This document shows, in pieces, positions 47,086 through 55,134 of a stretch of 64,000 nt of DNA (its first letter is position 1; each line of letters opens with the position of its first letter). Origin of the DNA: Marinomonas fungiae (GTDB lineage Bacteria; Pseudomonadota; Gammaproteobacteria; Pseudomonadales; Marinomonadaceae); the NCBI RefSeq assembly GCF_001418205.1, contig NZ_LIQF01000006.1, positions 1 through 64,000 of the forward strand, in the 5' to 3' direction. The translations under genes and the position numbers were made by a program. The notes under the pieces are model-generated. The model did not search any database. It saw only the letters and a list, made by a program, of their open reading frames with translations, and was not told the origin of the DNA.

Positions 47086-48381
47086 ATGGCACATTTCTCT
47101 ATCACCGGTCTTAATACAACTTACTCTGCTGTAATGCTAGCCTCTACTTCACGGGCAGCAGATGCCACCTTGACGTCTTCCACTTCCAATACGATGCAGG
47201 ATGCACTAGCCGATGTCAGCGCCGCCCTAGTCGATCAGCAGAACGATACTGAGGCTTTAGAAGGGTCATCTTTTGCCTTGATTCGCCCAAAAGGCGACCC
47301 ATTCAACCTATACCAAAACCAACCTGAACTCAGAGAAAAAGCCAAGGAGCTAGCAGAGCGCTTAGATGGCCCCATACACGATGCAAATGCAGGCAACTTT
47401 TTCTATCAAGACAGTATGGGAGATTTCCTGCGTGCTGGCGTATTAACTGATCCCGAGTTTTTGGACATGGCGGCTTCCATGAGCGACGACGAGCTAGCAG
47501 ATTTTGCGGCCACTATTAAAGGCATGGTGCTGCCAGCCTCGTCGAACTACACCATTCAAAACGAAGAAGACCGCTCTTATAAAGACAAGGTCGCAGAGTT
47601 CGTCCAGGTACTAAAAAGCAGTGATACCAGCGACCGCGAAGCGATCTTACAACAATCCGCTGATTACGCAGCAGAGGTAGACGTAGATGATCTTGCCATC
47701 TTTGAGCAAAACGTCTTTGGTCAAATGCAAAGCAAAGCCAAGTATGCTCCCTATCGCAGCGAGACGTCATCCAACAACCTGCATAACTATATTTCGGCCG
47801 TGGTAGCCATCGATGATCCGGCTGCACTCACGGATCAATTAGGCCACATGAGCGACGATGCGCAACAGGGTCTTCTCAGCGTATATGGCCTAGACACCGA
47901 ACTTGGAAATCGCTTAGCTCAGCTTGCAGGTCCAGAGGGCAACGGCCTTCCAACATCACTGCTAAGCGCTCTGGGGAGCATGGCGGATTCGGTTAAAATG
48001 GCATCCTTCATCTCTCAGGTTAAGGTAGATTTCGGCCAAGCTTGGTTTGGCGATGAAGCCTTATTGAAAGATAATGAAGAAAGTCAGAGTCGGGAGTTTG
48101 CCTTAGATTCCATCACCAGCATGGTATCTATGTTGGAGCAATACGACTTTTCTGACGAGCAACTAGAAACCATGGGCAGCGAGTTAAACGGCTTATCAAA
48201 CCCAGATAAACGCGCTTATATCGAGATCACCGCAACCGGCCTAGATGACATGCTACAAAGCAAAGTAGATGAAAACTTTGACAAGAAAAACCTCGATGAA
48301 GCCTTGGAAGTAGTAAGCAATCTGCGCAGCAATGAAAACGTCCTATCACTGGTCAATGGCGCTACCATGATGTCACCTTGA
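47086..48381 (+). CDS. Large acidic protein, unknown function
   Basis: This 431-residue protein starts MAHFSITGLNTTYSAVMLAS with no signal peptide and an AAAAGGAT ribosome site. It is helical and acidic, rich in Ala, Asp, Ser and Leu, and contains several short helix pairs of the type SDEQLETMGSELNGLSNPDKRAYIEI and MSDDELADFAATIKGM. I recognise no family. The next gene overlaps its stop, and a GH114 glycosidase gene follows, so the three probably form one operon. Confidence 0.65.
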   Translation: MAHFSITGLNTTYSAVMLASTSRAADATLTSSTSNTMQDALADVSAALVDQQNDTEALEGSSFALIRPKGDPFNLYQNQPELREKAKELAERLDGPIHDANAGNFFYQDSMGDFLRAGVLTDPEFLDMAASMSDDELADFAATIKGMVLPASSNYTIQNEEDRSYKDKVAEFVQVLKSSDTSDREAILQQSADYAAEVDVDDLAIFEQNVFGQMQSKAKYAPYRSETSSNNLHNYISAVVAIDDPAALTDQLGHMSDDAQQGLLSVYGLDTELGNRLAQLAGPEGNGLPTSLLSALGSMADSVKMASFISQVKVDFGQAWFGDEALLKDNEESQSREFALDSITSMVSMLEQYDFSDEQLETMGSELNGLSNPDKRAYIEITATGLDDMLQSKVDENFDKKNLDEALEVVSNLRSNENVLSLVNGATMMSP

Positions 48382-48863
48382 TCAAACGCCCTGATATCGA
48401 AGAAGGTCACACCGTGGTGGCTTTAGAAGGTGCTGCCATCTTTAAAGACCTAGAGACCGCGGTAGGCGGCGCTCGAATTTTGCTAGGTGCCACACCTGAT
48501 CGAGCCAATATGGTGAACGGCCACTCAGAAAAAGGCGATGAGTCGGAGAACCTCTACAGCGCCAAAACGTTCGACCGTTATAAGCAAGACGTCGGCAATC
48601 TTGTCAGCACATTAGTGTCCTTTGAAACGATGCGCGGCAGCAGCACCGCCAGCGATAAAGCCTCTCTTGATGACTTTACCAATACGCTGGCAGACATGCA
48701 CTCAGCGATACGTGATGAAACCCTATCACGAGTAAATGACGAGCTGGAAACAGGTAGTCTGCGCGATAAAGCAACAGAAAATACGCAATTCGCTTTCTTC
48801 TCTAGCCTGTTACAGAAAATGGCATTTAAAACGCAGCGTGACTTTGAAGACATGCAGGGATAA
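48378..48863 (+). CDS. Second protein of the unknown operon, TTG start or frame-shifted extension
   Basis: The 161-residue ORF begins at TTG 48378, overlapping the preceding stop as TTGA. No Shine-Dalgarno site is visible, and its frame stays open upstream to about 48336. It is helical and acidic like the 431-residue protein. Either translation is coupled to that gene, or the two are parts of one ancestral protein split by a one-base change. No slippery heptamer was found. It ends 3 bases before the GH114 gene. Confidence 0.55.
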   Translation: MIKRPDIEEGHTVVALEGAAIFKDLETAVGGARILLGATPDRANMVNGHSEKGDESENLYSAKTFDRYKQDVGNLVSTLVSFETMRGSSTASDKASLDDFTNTLADMHSAIRDETLSRVNDELETGSLRDKATENTQFAFFSSLLQKMAFKTQRDFEDMQG

Positions 48864-48866
48864 TCC

Positions 48867-49643
48867 ATGCCACTAGCGCGTATCATTCTATCCGCCTTGC
48901 TCAGCTTCACCGTGTATCCGCTCACGACAGTCGCGGCGGATAATGGCTATCAACCATCTGCTGGTACGCCTTGGCAGTTACAATTACAAGGCATATTGAA
49001 CACTCGCTACGATGTTGTAGTTTACGATGTGGACTTATTTGATACGCCTGCGGCACAAATCAAGGCCATGCAACAGCAAGGGCGCAAGGTGATCTGTTAC
49101 TTTTCCGCAGGCTCAGTGGAAGACTGGCGGGACGACATCGCTGCGATCCCAAAAAGCGCCATAGGCAAGCCACTGGATGACTGGCCGGGTGAGCGCTGGC
49201 TCGACATTCGTGACAAGCAAGTCTGGCGCACCATGCAAAACCGCATCAAACTCGCAGCGCAAAAAGGCTGCGATGGCGTCGACCCAGACAACGTCGACGG
49301 CTATCAAAACGCCTCAGGCTTTGCCCTCACCGCACAAGATCAGGTCAAATTTAACCGCTTCTTAGCCCAATGCGCCCACATATTAGAACTGTCTGTTGGC
49401 CTCAAAAACAGCCTCGGCTTGATCCCAGAACTGGTCAACGACTTCGACTTTGCCGTCAACGAACAATGCCTCGAATACCAAGAATGCGACGCCCTGCTGC
49501 CCTTTATCCAGCAGAACAAAGCTGTCTTTCATGTGGAGTATCAACAAAGGCCAAACCTCTGCCAATACGCCAACCAGCATCAATTCAGCACACTATTGCT
49601 ACCATTAAAACTGGATGGACGACTTCTACAGGGCTGTCGGTAG
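48867..49643 (+). CDS. GH114-type endo-alpha-1,4-polygalactosaminidase family protein
   Basis: This 258-residue protein has a signal peptide (about 1-23). The GH114/TM1410-like barrel motifs are YDVVVYDVDLFDTP, GRKVICYFSAGSVEDWR, WLDIRD, GCDGVDPDNVDGYQN and LGLIPELVNDFDFAVNEQC. The paired Asp residues match the proposed catalytic positions. It probably cleaves an alpha-1,4-galactosaminan or a related amino-sugar polymer outside the cytoplasm. Placement behind two unknown genes suggests a surface-polymer role, which is inference. Confidence 0.85.
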   Translation: MPLARIILSALLSFTVYPLTTVAADNGYQPSAGTPWQLQLQGILNTRYDVVVYDVDLFDTPAAQIKAMQQQGRKVICYFSAGSVEDWRDDIAAIPKSAIGKPLDDWPGERWLDIRDKQVWRTMQNRIKLAAQKGCDGVDPDNVDGYQNASGFALTAQDQVKFNRFLAQCAHILELSVGLKNSLGLIPELVNDFDFAVNEQCLEYQECDALLPFIQQNKAVFHVEYQQRPNLCQYANQHQFSTLLLPLKLDGRLLQGCR

Positions 49644-49778
49644 AGAACGTGATTTTGCCCCTAAATCATGCTGAGTTTTAGGTTTGAACCACTGCAAAAA
49701 TGCCTGTTGCTACACTTTAAGATCCAAAACACCTAATATCCTCCTTATCCATTATTTAGAATTTACATGATTCGCATT

Positions 49779-49806
49779 GCTACAATTGTAGCGCTTCGCT
49801 ACAATT
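49779..49806. promoter_or_regulatory. Operator of the toxin-antitoxin operon
   Basis: GCTACAATTGTAGC (49779-49792) is a perfect 14-base palindrome, and a third half-site GCTACAATT follows at 49798-49806. It lies just before the ribosome site GAGGAG of the antitoxin gene. Ribbon-helix-helix antitoxins typically bind such repeated palindromes to repress their own operon. Confidence 0.7.
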
Positions 49807-49831
49807 CTTACTTCATAGAGGAGATTTTATT

Positions 49832-50053
49832 ATGTCTACTGCAAGCATTCGACTCGACCAAGATTTAGTTGATAAAGCGGCTATAATGGCTAAAGCTTTG
49901 AACCGAACCACACCAAAACAAATTGAGCATTGGGCTAAAATCGGTGAAATGATGGAAGACAACCCCGACTTGCCTTACGAATTCGTGAAACAAGCCATCA
50001 TTGCCCAAGCGGAGAAAGAAGCTGGAAAGCTTGAGGAATATAGCTTTGGCTAA
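49832..50053 (+). CDS. ParD-like antitoxin
   Basis: This 73-residue protein has an N-terminal ribbon-helix-helix (STASIRLDQDLVDKAAIMAKALNRTTPKQIEHWAKIGEMMEDNPDL) and a charged C-terminal tail that would wrap the toxin. The ParD-like antitoxin family shares the TPKQIEHWAKIG segment. Its last 8 bases overlap the toxin gene. Confidence 0.85.
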   Translation: MSTASIRLDQDLVDKAAIMAKALNRTTPKQIEHWAKIGEMMEDNPDLPYEFVKQAIIAQAEKEAGKLEEYSFG

Positions 50054-50336
50054 GATTACCCAAGTTTTTCAAACCCCCACGTTTAAAAAAGCGGTCAAAA
50101 AGCTACACCAGAATCAAAAAGCGGATCTAGATAAGGCGATCAAAGAACTGGTGGAAGATCCGCTGCTAGGACAGCAAAAGAAAGGCGACTTATCCTTCCT
50201 TCGGGTGTACAAATTTAACATGGTGAAGCAGCTTACGTTGCTTGGTTATAGTTACGAAGATGGCACCGTCACACTCGAACAGATGGCTTTGGGTGCTCAT
50301 GAAAATGTCTATCGCGATCTGAAGAATATTTTGTAA
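50046..50336 (+). CDS. RelE/ParE-family toxin
   Basis: The protein has 96 residues from TTG 50046, chosen because GAGGA lies 8 bases before it and the fold begins at AKITQVFQTPTFKKAVKKL. The RelE-like pattern continues with DLDKAIKELVEDPLLGQQKKGDLSFLRVYKFNMVKQLTLLGYSYEDG and ENVYRDLKNIL. It could act on ribosome-bound mRNA (RelE) or gyrase (ParE); the sequence does not decide. It lies next to an attC-like site that ends the first gene cassette. Confidence 0.85.
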   Translation: MAKITQVFQTPTFKKAVKKLHQNQKADLDKAIKELVEDPLLGQQKKGDLSFLRVYKFNMVKQLTLLGYSYEDGTVTLEQMALGAHENVYRDLKNIL

Positions 50337-50369
50337 TCTGTCATGAGGCTCGCTATCCCCGCAACAGCA

Positions 50370-50430
50370 AAATAACGTATACGCTCAAATAGTAGCGTCT
50401 GCTGGAAAACCCGAAAATTGTTTGTTATGT
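50370..50430 (-). mobile_element. attC-like recombination site A (3' end of the ClbS cassette)
   Basis: On the minus strand the ClbS-like gene stops at TAA inside ACATAACAAACA, and the site ends at TTGAGCG...CGTTATTT. This spans 61 bases between ACATAAC and GTTATTT core boxes. A stop codon overlapping the TAACAAACA box is typical of integron cassettes and is repeated at site B. The inner symmetry is weaker than in sites B and C. Confidence 0.55.
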
Positions 50431-50934
50431 GAATTCTCGTTTGAAACGTCGAACTTTTGTGCGCATATTTTTCATAGGCGATGATGTATTAAACTGAATC
50501 ATACGCCCCAAAGTCCATTGTTCATACCACGCAACACCATACAAATCATGGTCACTTAAGCTTGAAATGAGGAAAAGTATCTCGTTAACCGTAGACTCAA
50601 GCTCAATGAGTAAATCATCATATTTCCACTCACGATACTCTTCGTAGAAGCTTTCAGCGAGTGAACCTAACTGGTTCCATTTATAACCCGTTTCCGGGAA
50701 ATTAACATGTTGGCTTTGAGATCTTAAGTGATGCCATTTCAGAACGAGTCTTCCCCAACCAATCAAGTAAGCCACTGTATCACTGACGCTAATGACTGTA
50801 CCTTTGACGTTTCCCTCTACTCCAGGTTTGCGAGCTTTGCTTTCCGGAATTGAACGATAGTCAGCCATGAGTTTCGGAAATATTGAGTTTATCGCTAACT
50901 CCAATTCATCCTTGTTTTTTGGCACAGAAGACAT
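50425..50934 (-). CDS. ClbS/DfsB-family four-helix protein, gene cassette
   Basis: The protein has 169 residues from ATG 50934, chosen over ATG 50946 because GGAGG lies 5 bases before it. It has the ClbS/DfsB pattern: VPKNKDELELAI, AYLIGWGRLVLKWH, GYKWNQLGSLAESFYEEY and WTLGRMIQFNTSSP. E. coli ClbS is a cyclopropane hydrolase that protects against colibactin; most homologues have no known substrate. The gene lies between attC-like sites A and B on the minus strand, with its start immediately after site B, which is the layout of an integron cassette. Confidence 0.85.
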   Translation of the reverse strand: MSSVPKNKDELELAINSIFPKLMADYRSIPESKARKPGVEGNVKGTVISVSDTVAYLIGWGRLVLKWHHLRSQSQHVNFPETGYKWNQLGSLAESFYEEYREWKYDDLLIELESTVNEILFLISSLSDHDLYGVAWYEQWTLGRMIQFNTSSPMKNMRTKVRRFKREFT

Positions 50935-50947
50935 TTTGACCTCCATT

Positions 50948-51019
50948 CACCAACGCTCGCATTTGCGGCTGGTTTGAAGCGCAGCGGAAAACCAGTCCGA
51001 CAACATGTGTTTGTTAGCC
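50948..51019 (-). mobile_element. attC-like recombination site B
   Basis: This 72-base site on the minus strand runs from GGCTAACAAACA to GCGTTGGTG. A central imperfect stem pairs GACTGGTTT with AAACCAGC around a GC-rich loop (TCCGCTGCGCTTC), and outer TTG/CAA-type boxes flank it. The stop of the 305-residue ORF (51014) lies in the TAACAAACA box. This is the clearest attC form in the window. Confidence 0.75.
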
Positions 51020-51931
51020 TCTGAAATATGGCAGAGAAAAACTTCTGGCTTGAAGGCCAATTCTTTGTGACAGCGAAATGTTCATAATATGCGGCCTTCT
51101 ATTCTCAATCTTACGTCCACTGGGAAGCTCCAAAGAAAACCCTTCTGCTTTATTTCTTTTAATCGAAGGCACTTTCATTTCAATTTCATCTGGAAAAAAT
51201 AACAGAGGTAAATCTGAAAGCATATCAAAACATTTTTTTATTTCGTCGGAACTAAAATTATTGCATTCGCTACTACCTAATCCCGAATACTTAACAAGTA
51301 CGCTACTCAGAGCGCTCGAAACAAAGTATGTATTAATCAAGTGATATGGGATGTTTCTATTTAAAGAGAACCCTGTTTTCATTCCATGGAAGTCATCATG
51401 AATTAGTGGATCAGCCCCTAATGTGCCTTCTGGGAGAACACCCTCTATATAGTATCCAACAACCAAGTTAGCATCCCATGATGATAAAAATGGCCTCACC
51501 CTTCTATGCTTATGCTTTATCTCATTTATTATTTTTGAGACATGCGCTCGATAAGATGACGTTAGATCTTTAAATTCTCTTGATGCCTTAGTAAATCTTT
51601 CATCCTTATTTAGCACCGACTTTAAGATAGATTGGCAAGCCTCAATGAAATTTGCAGAAAAGAATATAAGATTAAATATATCTACTCTGTAATCCTCGAG
51701 ATTGTCAGGTGTATAGGCGTGGTTCTCCTTTCTCTTTAAAGCATCACTACTCAATCTTTCCAGCAACCTCTTCGCGCTATCAATCACTTCTAAAAATGAG
51801 AAATAGAACACATCCGCAGGATGATTCAGGCCTAACTCACTGTGTCCAGCATTTGAACATTCCATGTTTATGAGCAGTGAAATGACTTCCGGATAATATC
51901 CAGTTTTTTTGCTTGGTATCTGGAACTTCAC
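51014..51931 (-). CDS. Unknown protein, gene cassette
   Basis: The protein has 305 residues from GTG 51931, which follows AAGGAG at 6 bases; a TTG at 51955 lies inside attC-like site C and is rejected. It is a soluble, mostly helical protein with a central NEIKHKHRRVRPFLS segment and no recognised family. Base composition is visibly more AT-rich than the chromosome around it, as is common in cassettes. It is bounded by attC-like sites B and C. Whether it is a defence or metabolic gene cannot be said. Confidence 0.65.
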   Translation of the reverse strand: MKFQIPSKKTGYYPEVISLLINMECSNAGHSELGLNHPADVFYFSFLEVIDSAKRLLERLSSDALKRKENHAYTPDNLEDYRVDIFNLIFFSANFIEACQSILKSVLNKDERFTKASREFKDLTSSYRAHVSKIINEIKHKHRRVRPFLSSWDANLVVGYYIEGVLPEGTLGADPLIHDDFHGMKTGFSLNRNIPYHLINTYFVSSALSSVLVKYSGLGSSECNNFSSDEIKKCFDMLSDLPLLFFPDEIEMKVPSIKRNKAEGFSLELPSGRKIENRRPHIMNISLSQRIGLQARSFSLPYFRG

Positions 51932-51946
51932 TATAACTCCTTGAGT

Positions 51947-52003
51947 GGCTAACAATTAAGGGTTATACGGCAGCGCAGCTGCGGCTATAACCCACTGTTG
52001 AAC
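51947..52003 (-). mobile_element. attC-like recombination site C
   Basis: This 57-base site lies between GTTCAAC and GTTAGCC core boxes on the minus strand. The inner arms GGGTTATA and TATAACCC are perfectly complementary, with a CGCAGCTGCG centre. It lies just upstream of the 305-residue cassette gene and would be the 3' site of a preceding cassette, now unrecognisable, to its right. Confidence 0.7.
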
Positions 52004-52424
52004 GGCTGCGTTGTCTATATAGGGGATTTGCTTTTTTCATGGTGAGACTTCCCTGTTGTATAACTCGCTTAATACCAAAGTCTGTTTGGACTATGCCGCT
52101 TCAGATCACCTTTGATCGCCGCTATGTTGGTTCTTTCTTTGCTCTTTTGTAGCCTGATTCAACAAGCAAGGCAAGCGCTTCCCTCAGACCTTTTGACCTG
52201 ATCTGTATTTATACTCTGATCTCACTATGTGTTAACGCTAACTGCCATTATCCCATGGCAGCTTGATGCGAAGCCGTTCTGCCACTTTACTCTCAGAAGA
52301 ATCGCCAAGATAAATCACAGCTCACTCGCACCTAGCTGGATTTGTGGCCATGTCGCGAGATTTTAGGGTCAGATGAAAATTAGCCTTCCCAAGCAAAACT
52401 ATGATCCTATTAGCTCCCTCCCAA
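52004..52424. other. Non-coding or degenerate stretch
   Basis: I see no supported gene in these 421 bases. A short minus-strand open stretch (about 52136-52200; GLREALALLVESGYKRAKKEPT) could be the tail of a decayed gene, but it has no start. From 52359 a segment resembles 57526 onwards and leads into the repeat array. Confidence 0.35.
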
Positions 52425-53140
52425 GCGTTTGATTTGCGCTGACGCGTTGAGGTACGAAACAGGCGCAAGCAAATTGAATTGCATGGGAGAGAGCCACAAA
52501 GCAGGTTGGGAAGCCGAAGCTTAATAACCTGCGCCCTCCACTAACTACTAGAAATGATATGCCAATCGCCGAATACAATCGACTCGTACAAGGTTTACCT
52601 CATACTAAGCAGGTTGATCGCGGGCACAGCCCGCTCCTACAAAAGCCAATTAGCGATGTTCCATGCGTTTGATTTGCGCTGACGCGTTGAGGTACGAAAC
52701 AGGCGCAAGCAAATTGAATTGCATGGGAGAGATCCACAAAGCAGGTTGGGAAGCCGAAGCTTAATAACCTGCGCCCTCCACTAACTACTAGAAATGATAT
52801 GCCAATCGCCGAATACAATCGGCTCGTACAAGGCTTACCTCATACTAAGCAGTTTGATCCCGCGCACAGCGCAGTCCTACAAAAGCCAATTAGCGATGTT
52901 CCATGCGTTTGATTTGCGCTGACGCGTTGAGGTACGAAACAGGCGCAAGCAAATTGAATTGCATGGAAGGGAGCCGCAAAGCAGCTTGGGAAGCCGAAGG
53001 TTAATAACTTGAGCCCTCCGCCAACTACTAGAATTGATATACCAGTCGCCGAATACAATTGGCTCGTTCAAAGGTCAGTGAGAGGTTTATCTCATACTAA
53101 GCAGATTGATCCCGCGCGCAGCGCAGTCCTACAAAGCGGC
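52425..53140. repeat. Three tandem copies of a 240-base repeat containing hairpins and REP-like motifs
   Basis: Copies begin at 52425, 52665 and 52905, with an exact 240-base period between the first three GATTTGCGCT words (52431, 52671, 52911). Each has a 66-base core (52421-52486, 52661-52726, 52901-52966) whose ends CCATGC and GCATGG pair as a long imperfect hairpin. In copies 1 and 2 a REP-like motif closes the unit (CGCGGGCACAGCCCGCTCC at 52619, weaker at 52859). Copy 3 has an insertion near 53070 and drifts. No credible gene lies in the array. Confidence 0.85.
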
Positions 53141-53176
53141 TTTTTATCCCCGATAGAGTCGGGTCGTACATGTGGT

Positions 53177-54175
53177 TTAGCCTACTAGGATCCAGCGTTT
53201 CATGGCGCGGCGGAAGTTGCTGGTGTCGTAGAAGTTTAGCGATTCGGCGACTCTTTCGGTGCTGTAGCCGAGTTTGTGGCTGTAGTGGTAGCTCATTAAG
53301 CTGCGCGCTTGGTCCATTTGTTTTTGATAACTGGTGCCGTGGGCTTTGAGTTTTCGTTTGAGGGTCGCGGGGCTGATGGCCATTTCGTCTGCCAAGGTTT
53401 CTAACGACGGCATCTCGCGTATCTCTTGCAGTAAACGTTGCTGTATATAGCCTAAAAAGCTAAGGGGAAGTTGGGCGACTTGCTGTTCACTAACATAAAA
53501 GAGGCTGCTCGAAGCTTGCTTCAGCGGCTCGTGCAGCAATGTGTTGGGTAAAGTCAGGGCAAAGCGCTCACAGTCTGTTTTTACAGGGCTGGCGGCCCAA
53601 CGGCTTTGACATTCTGACAGGGTATTCGCGGGTAGGCTTTTTAGCTCAAATACCCACTCAGAGGCATGCAGGTCGATACCTAACCAGAGCAATATAGAGC
53701 GCAGGGCTTCCATTTCCATCAGTACCGCTAAAGTGAATTCCTCTGGGTCAAGATGAGCCCCCGCATCGCTCCAATAGAGCGATAAATAGCCTTCGTGTTT
53801 AAGCGCAGTCAGATGCAGTAGAGGCGACCAAAGGCTTTGTGCTTTCAGTAAATAATCCAACACCTGCGCCACGTTGGCAGCGTGCATAACCCCTAAACCA
53901 AAGTGTTGCAGGCTGATGGGTAAAAGCTGCTGGCCGATGACCAAGGGTAAATCTGGGCGGGATAATAGTAAGCTGGCGTTGCGAAACAGCTGGGCAAGCT
54001 GTTTCGCGGATAGTAGCGTATTCGGATTTTGTAGGTCGGTGGCAAACAGCTTGGTTTTATTCAGCAACACATCCATCGGTATGGCACGCTGAAGCGCCAC
54101 ATCGCCCATTTGAAGGACGCCTGCTTGCGGGACGACGGTCGCCTCATGGGACTCACACCAAGACTTAGACATCAT
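53177..54175 (-). CDS. AraC-family regulator with AraC-binding-like N-terminal domain
   Basis: The protein has 332 residues from ATG 54175, whose first base is the last base of the upstream stop (TAATG). The N-terminal domain (about 40-220) resembles the OruR/ArgR-like AraC ligand domain (LLSRPDLPLVIGQQLLPISLQHFGLGVMHAANV). The C-terminal AraC helix-turn-helix is about 245-330 (SLETLADEMAISPATLKRKLKAHGTSYQKQ, GYSTERVAESLNFYDTSNFRRAMKRW). It is co-transcribed with the membrane protein gene and may regulate it or the phytase. The effector is unknown. Confidence 0.85.
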   Translation of the reverse strand: MMSKSWCESHEATVVPQAGVLQMGDVALQRAIPMDVLLNKTKLFATDLQNPNTLLSAKQLAQLFRNASLLLSRPDLPLVIGQQLLPISLQHFGLGVMHAANVAQVLDYLLKAQSLWSPLLHLTALKHEGYLSLYWSDAGAHLDPEEFTLAVLMEMEALRSILLWLGIDLHASEWVFELKSLPANTLSECQSRWAASPVKTDCERFALTLPNTLLHEPLKQASSSLFYVSEQQVAQLPLSFLGYIQQRLLQEIREMPSLETLADEMAISPATLKRKLKAHGTSYQKQMDQARSLMSYHYSHKLGYSTERVAESLNFYDTSNFRRAMKRWILVG

Positions 54176-55134
54176 TACACCACATGAACATTGACAATCG
54201 ACTGGCTGTTCTGAATGCCATCGCATGTCATGGCGAGGTCGCTTTGTATCTCTTGTACTTTGCTGCGTAGCTCGGAATCGGACAAGGAATTTTCAAATAT
54301 CAATGTACGCGATTTCACTCCTAACAATGTCGCTTGCTTGTGACCTTTGCCACGAAAGCGCATGGAGCGCAGCAGCAACACCACATCATTGATCTGTTCT
54401 TGAGAAACCGGAACCGCCGATAAAAGAGCGTACCCCTCCCCCGTCAGTTGAAAAACTTGGCTAGAATCAGGACTGTTCCAAAGTAGCATTTCAGCGATTA
54501 AAAAACGCAATTTGCTTTGATCTTGCAGCGATAATGGCAGTTGGCTACGCACTTCGGGGGCAACACGCAACACCACCAAGGTAGGCTGATGTGCAGGAAC
54601 GTCTTGCACTGCTTTGGCTAACGCCGACCATTGTGGCAAAAAGCTGTCTTCGTGCAGCGCCAAATCGTTCTGCAGCACGCCCGAGCGTTTATTTAAGTAC
54701 TTCTTGAGCTGGCGCTGTTCGCGATACCAAAGGATCAATCCGATCACCAAGGACACTAAACCCACGGGAGCCGACTCGATCCATTTATCCCAAGAGACGG
54801 CGTCTGGTAGCACATAGATTTCATCCAGCATGTCTTGGAAGCTGGAAGCACACAGACATAAGAAGCCAAATGCCATCCAATTGGTAATAAAACCCGGCTC
54901 ACGGGTCGCCAGCACAATCAGCATCCATGTCACCATAAACAGCGCTAAACCGCCTTCGCCAATAATATCCATCCAAACCCAATCAATATATGGGATAGCG
55001 ATACCGGCGGTTTTGTTCAAAAAGACGATAAACGCCATGCTTAATGGTAGGCCGATCAACCACGGCCAGTGTGGCATCAGCATTTTGGTAAAAACATAAG
55101 TGTGTAGCAGTGTGTAGCGAACGCGACGAATCAT
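54175..55134 (-). CDS. Membrane protein with possible degenerate GGDEF-like domain
   Basis: This 319-residue protein has four to five transmembrane segments (about 22-145) and a cytoplasmic C-terminal domain (about 165-300). The latter has alternating strands and helices (TLVVLRVAPEVRS, FQLTGEGYALLSAVPV, ATLLGVKSRTLIFE) that loosely resemble a GGDEF fold, but the active-site motif is absent. The assignment is weak. It is divergent from the phytase gene, 305 bases away, and is followed directly by the AraC-type gene. Confidence 0.6.
   Translation of the reverse strand: MIRRVRYTLLHTYVFTKMLMPHWPWLIGLPLSMAFIVFLNKTAGIAIPYIDWVWMDIIGEGGLALFMVTWMLIVLATREPGFITNWMAFGFLCLCASSFQDMLDEIYVLPDAVSWDKWIESAPVGLVSLVIGLILWYREQRQLKKYLNKRSGVLQNDLALHEDSFLPQWSALAKAVQDVPAHQPTLVVLRVAPEVRSQLPLSLQDQSKLRFLIAEMLLWNSPDSSQVFQLTGEGYALLSAVPVSQEQINDVVLLLRSMRFRGKGHKQATLLGVKSRTLIFENSLSDSELRSKVQEIQSDLAMTCDGIQNSQSIVNVHVV

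Noticed and set aside
48330..48381. Programmed -1 frameshift joining the 431- and 161-residue ORFs
   Set aside because: No slippery heptamer or downstream structure was seen; a simple stop-start overlap or a mutation explains it as well.
52136..52200. Possible small gene ending GYKRAKKEPT on the minus strand
   Set aside because: An in-frame stop lies shortly upstream and no start codon or ribosome site is present.
52425..53140. CRISPR array
   Set aside because: The repeats are 240 bases long and directly abutting, with no short repeat-spacer alternation and no cas genes.
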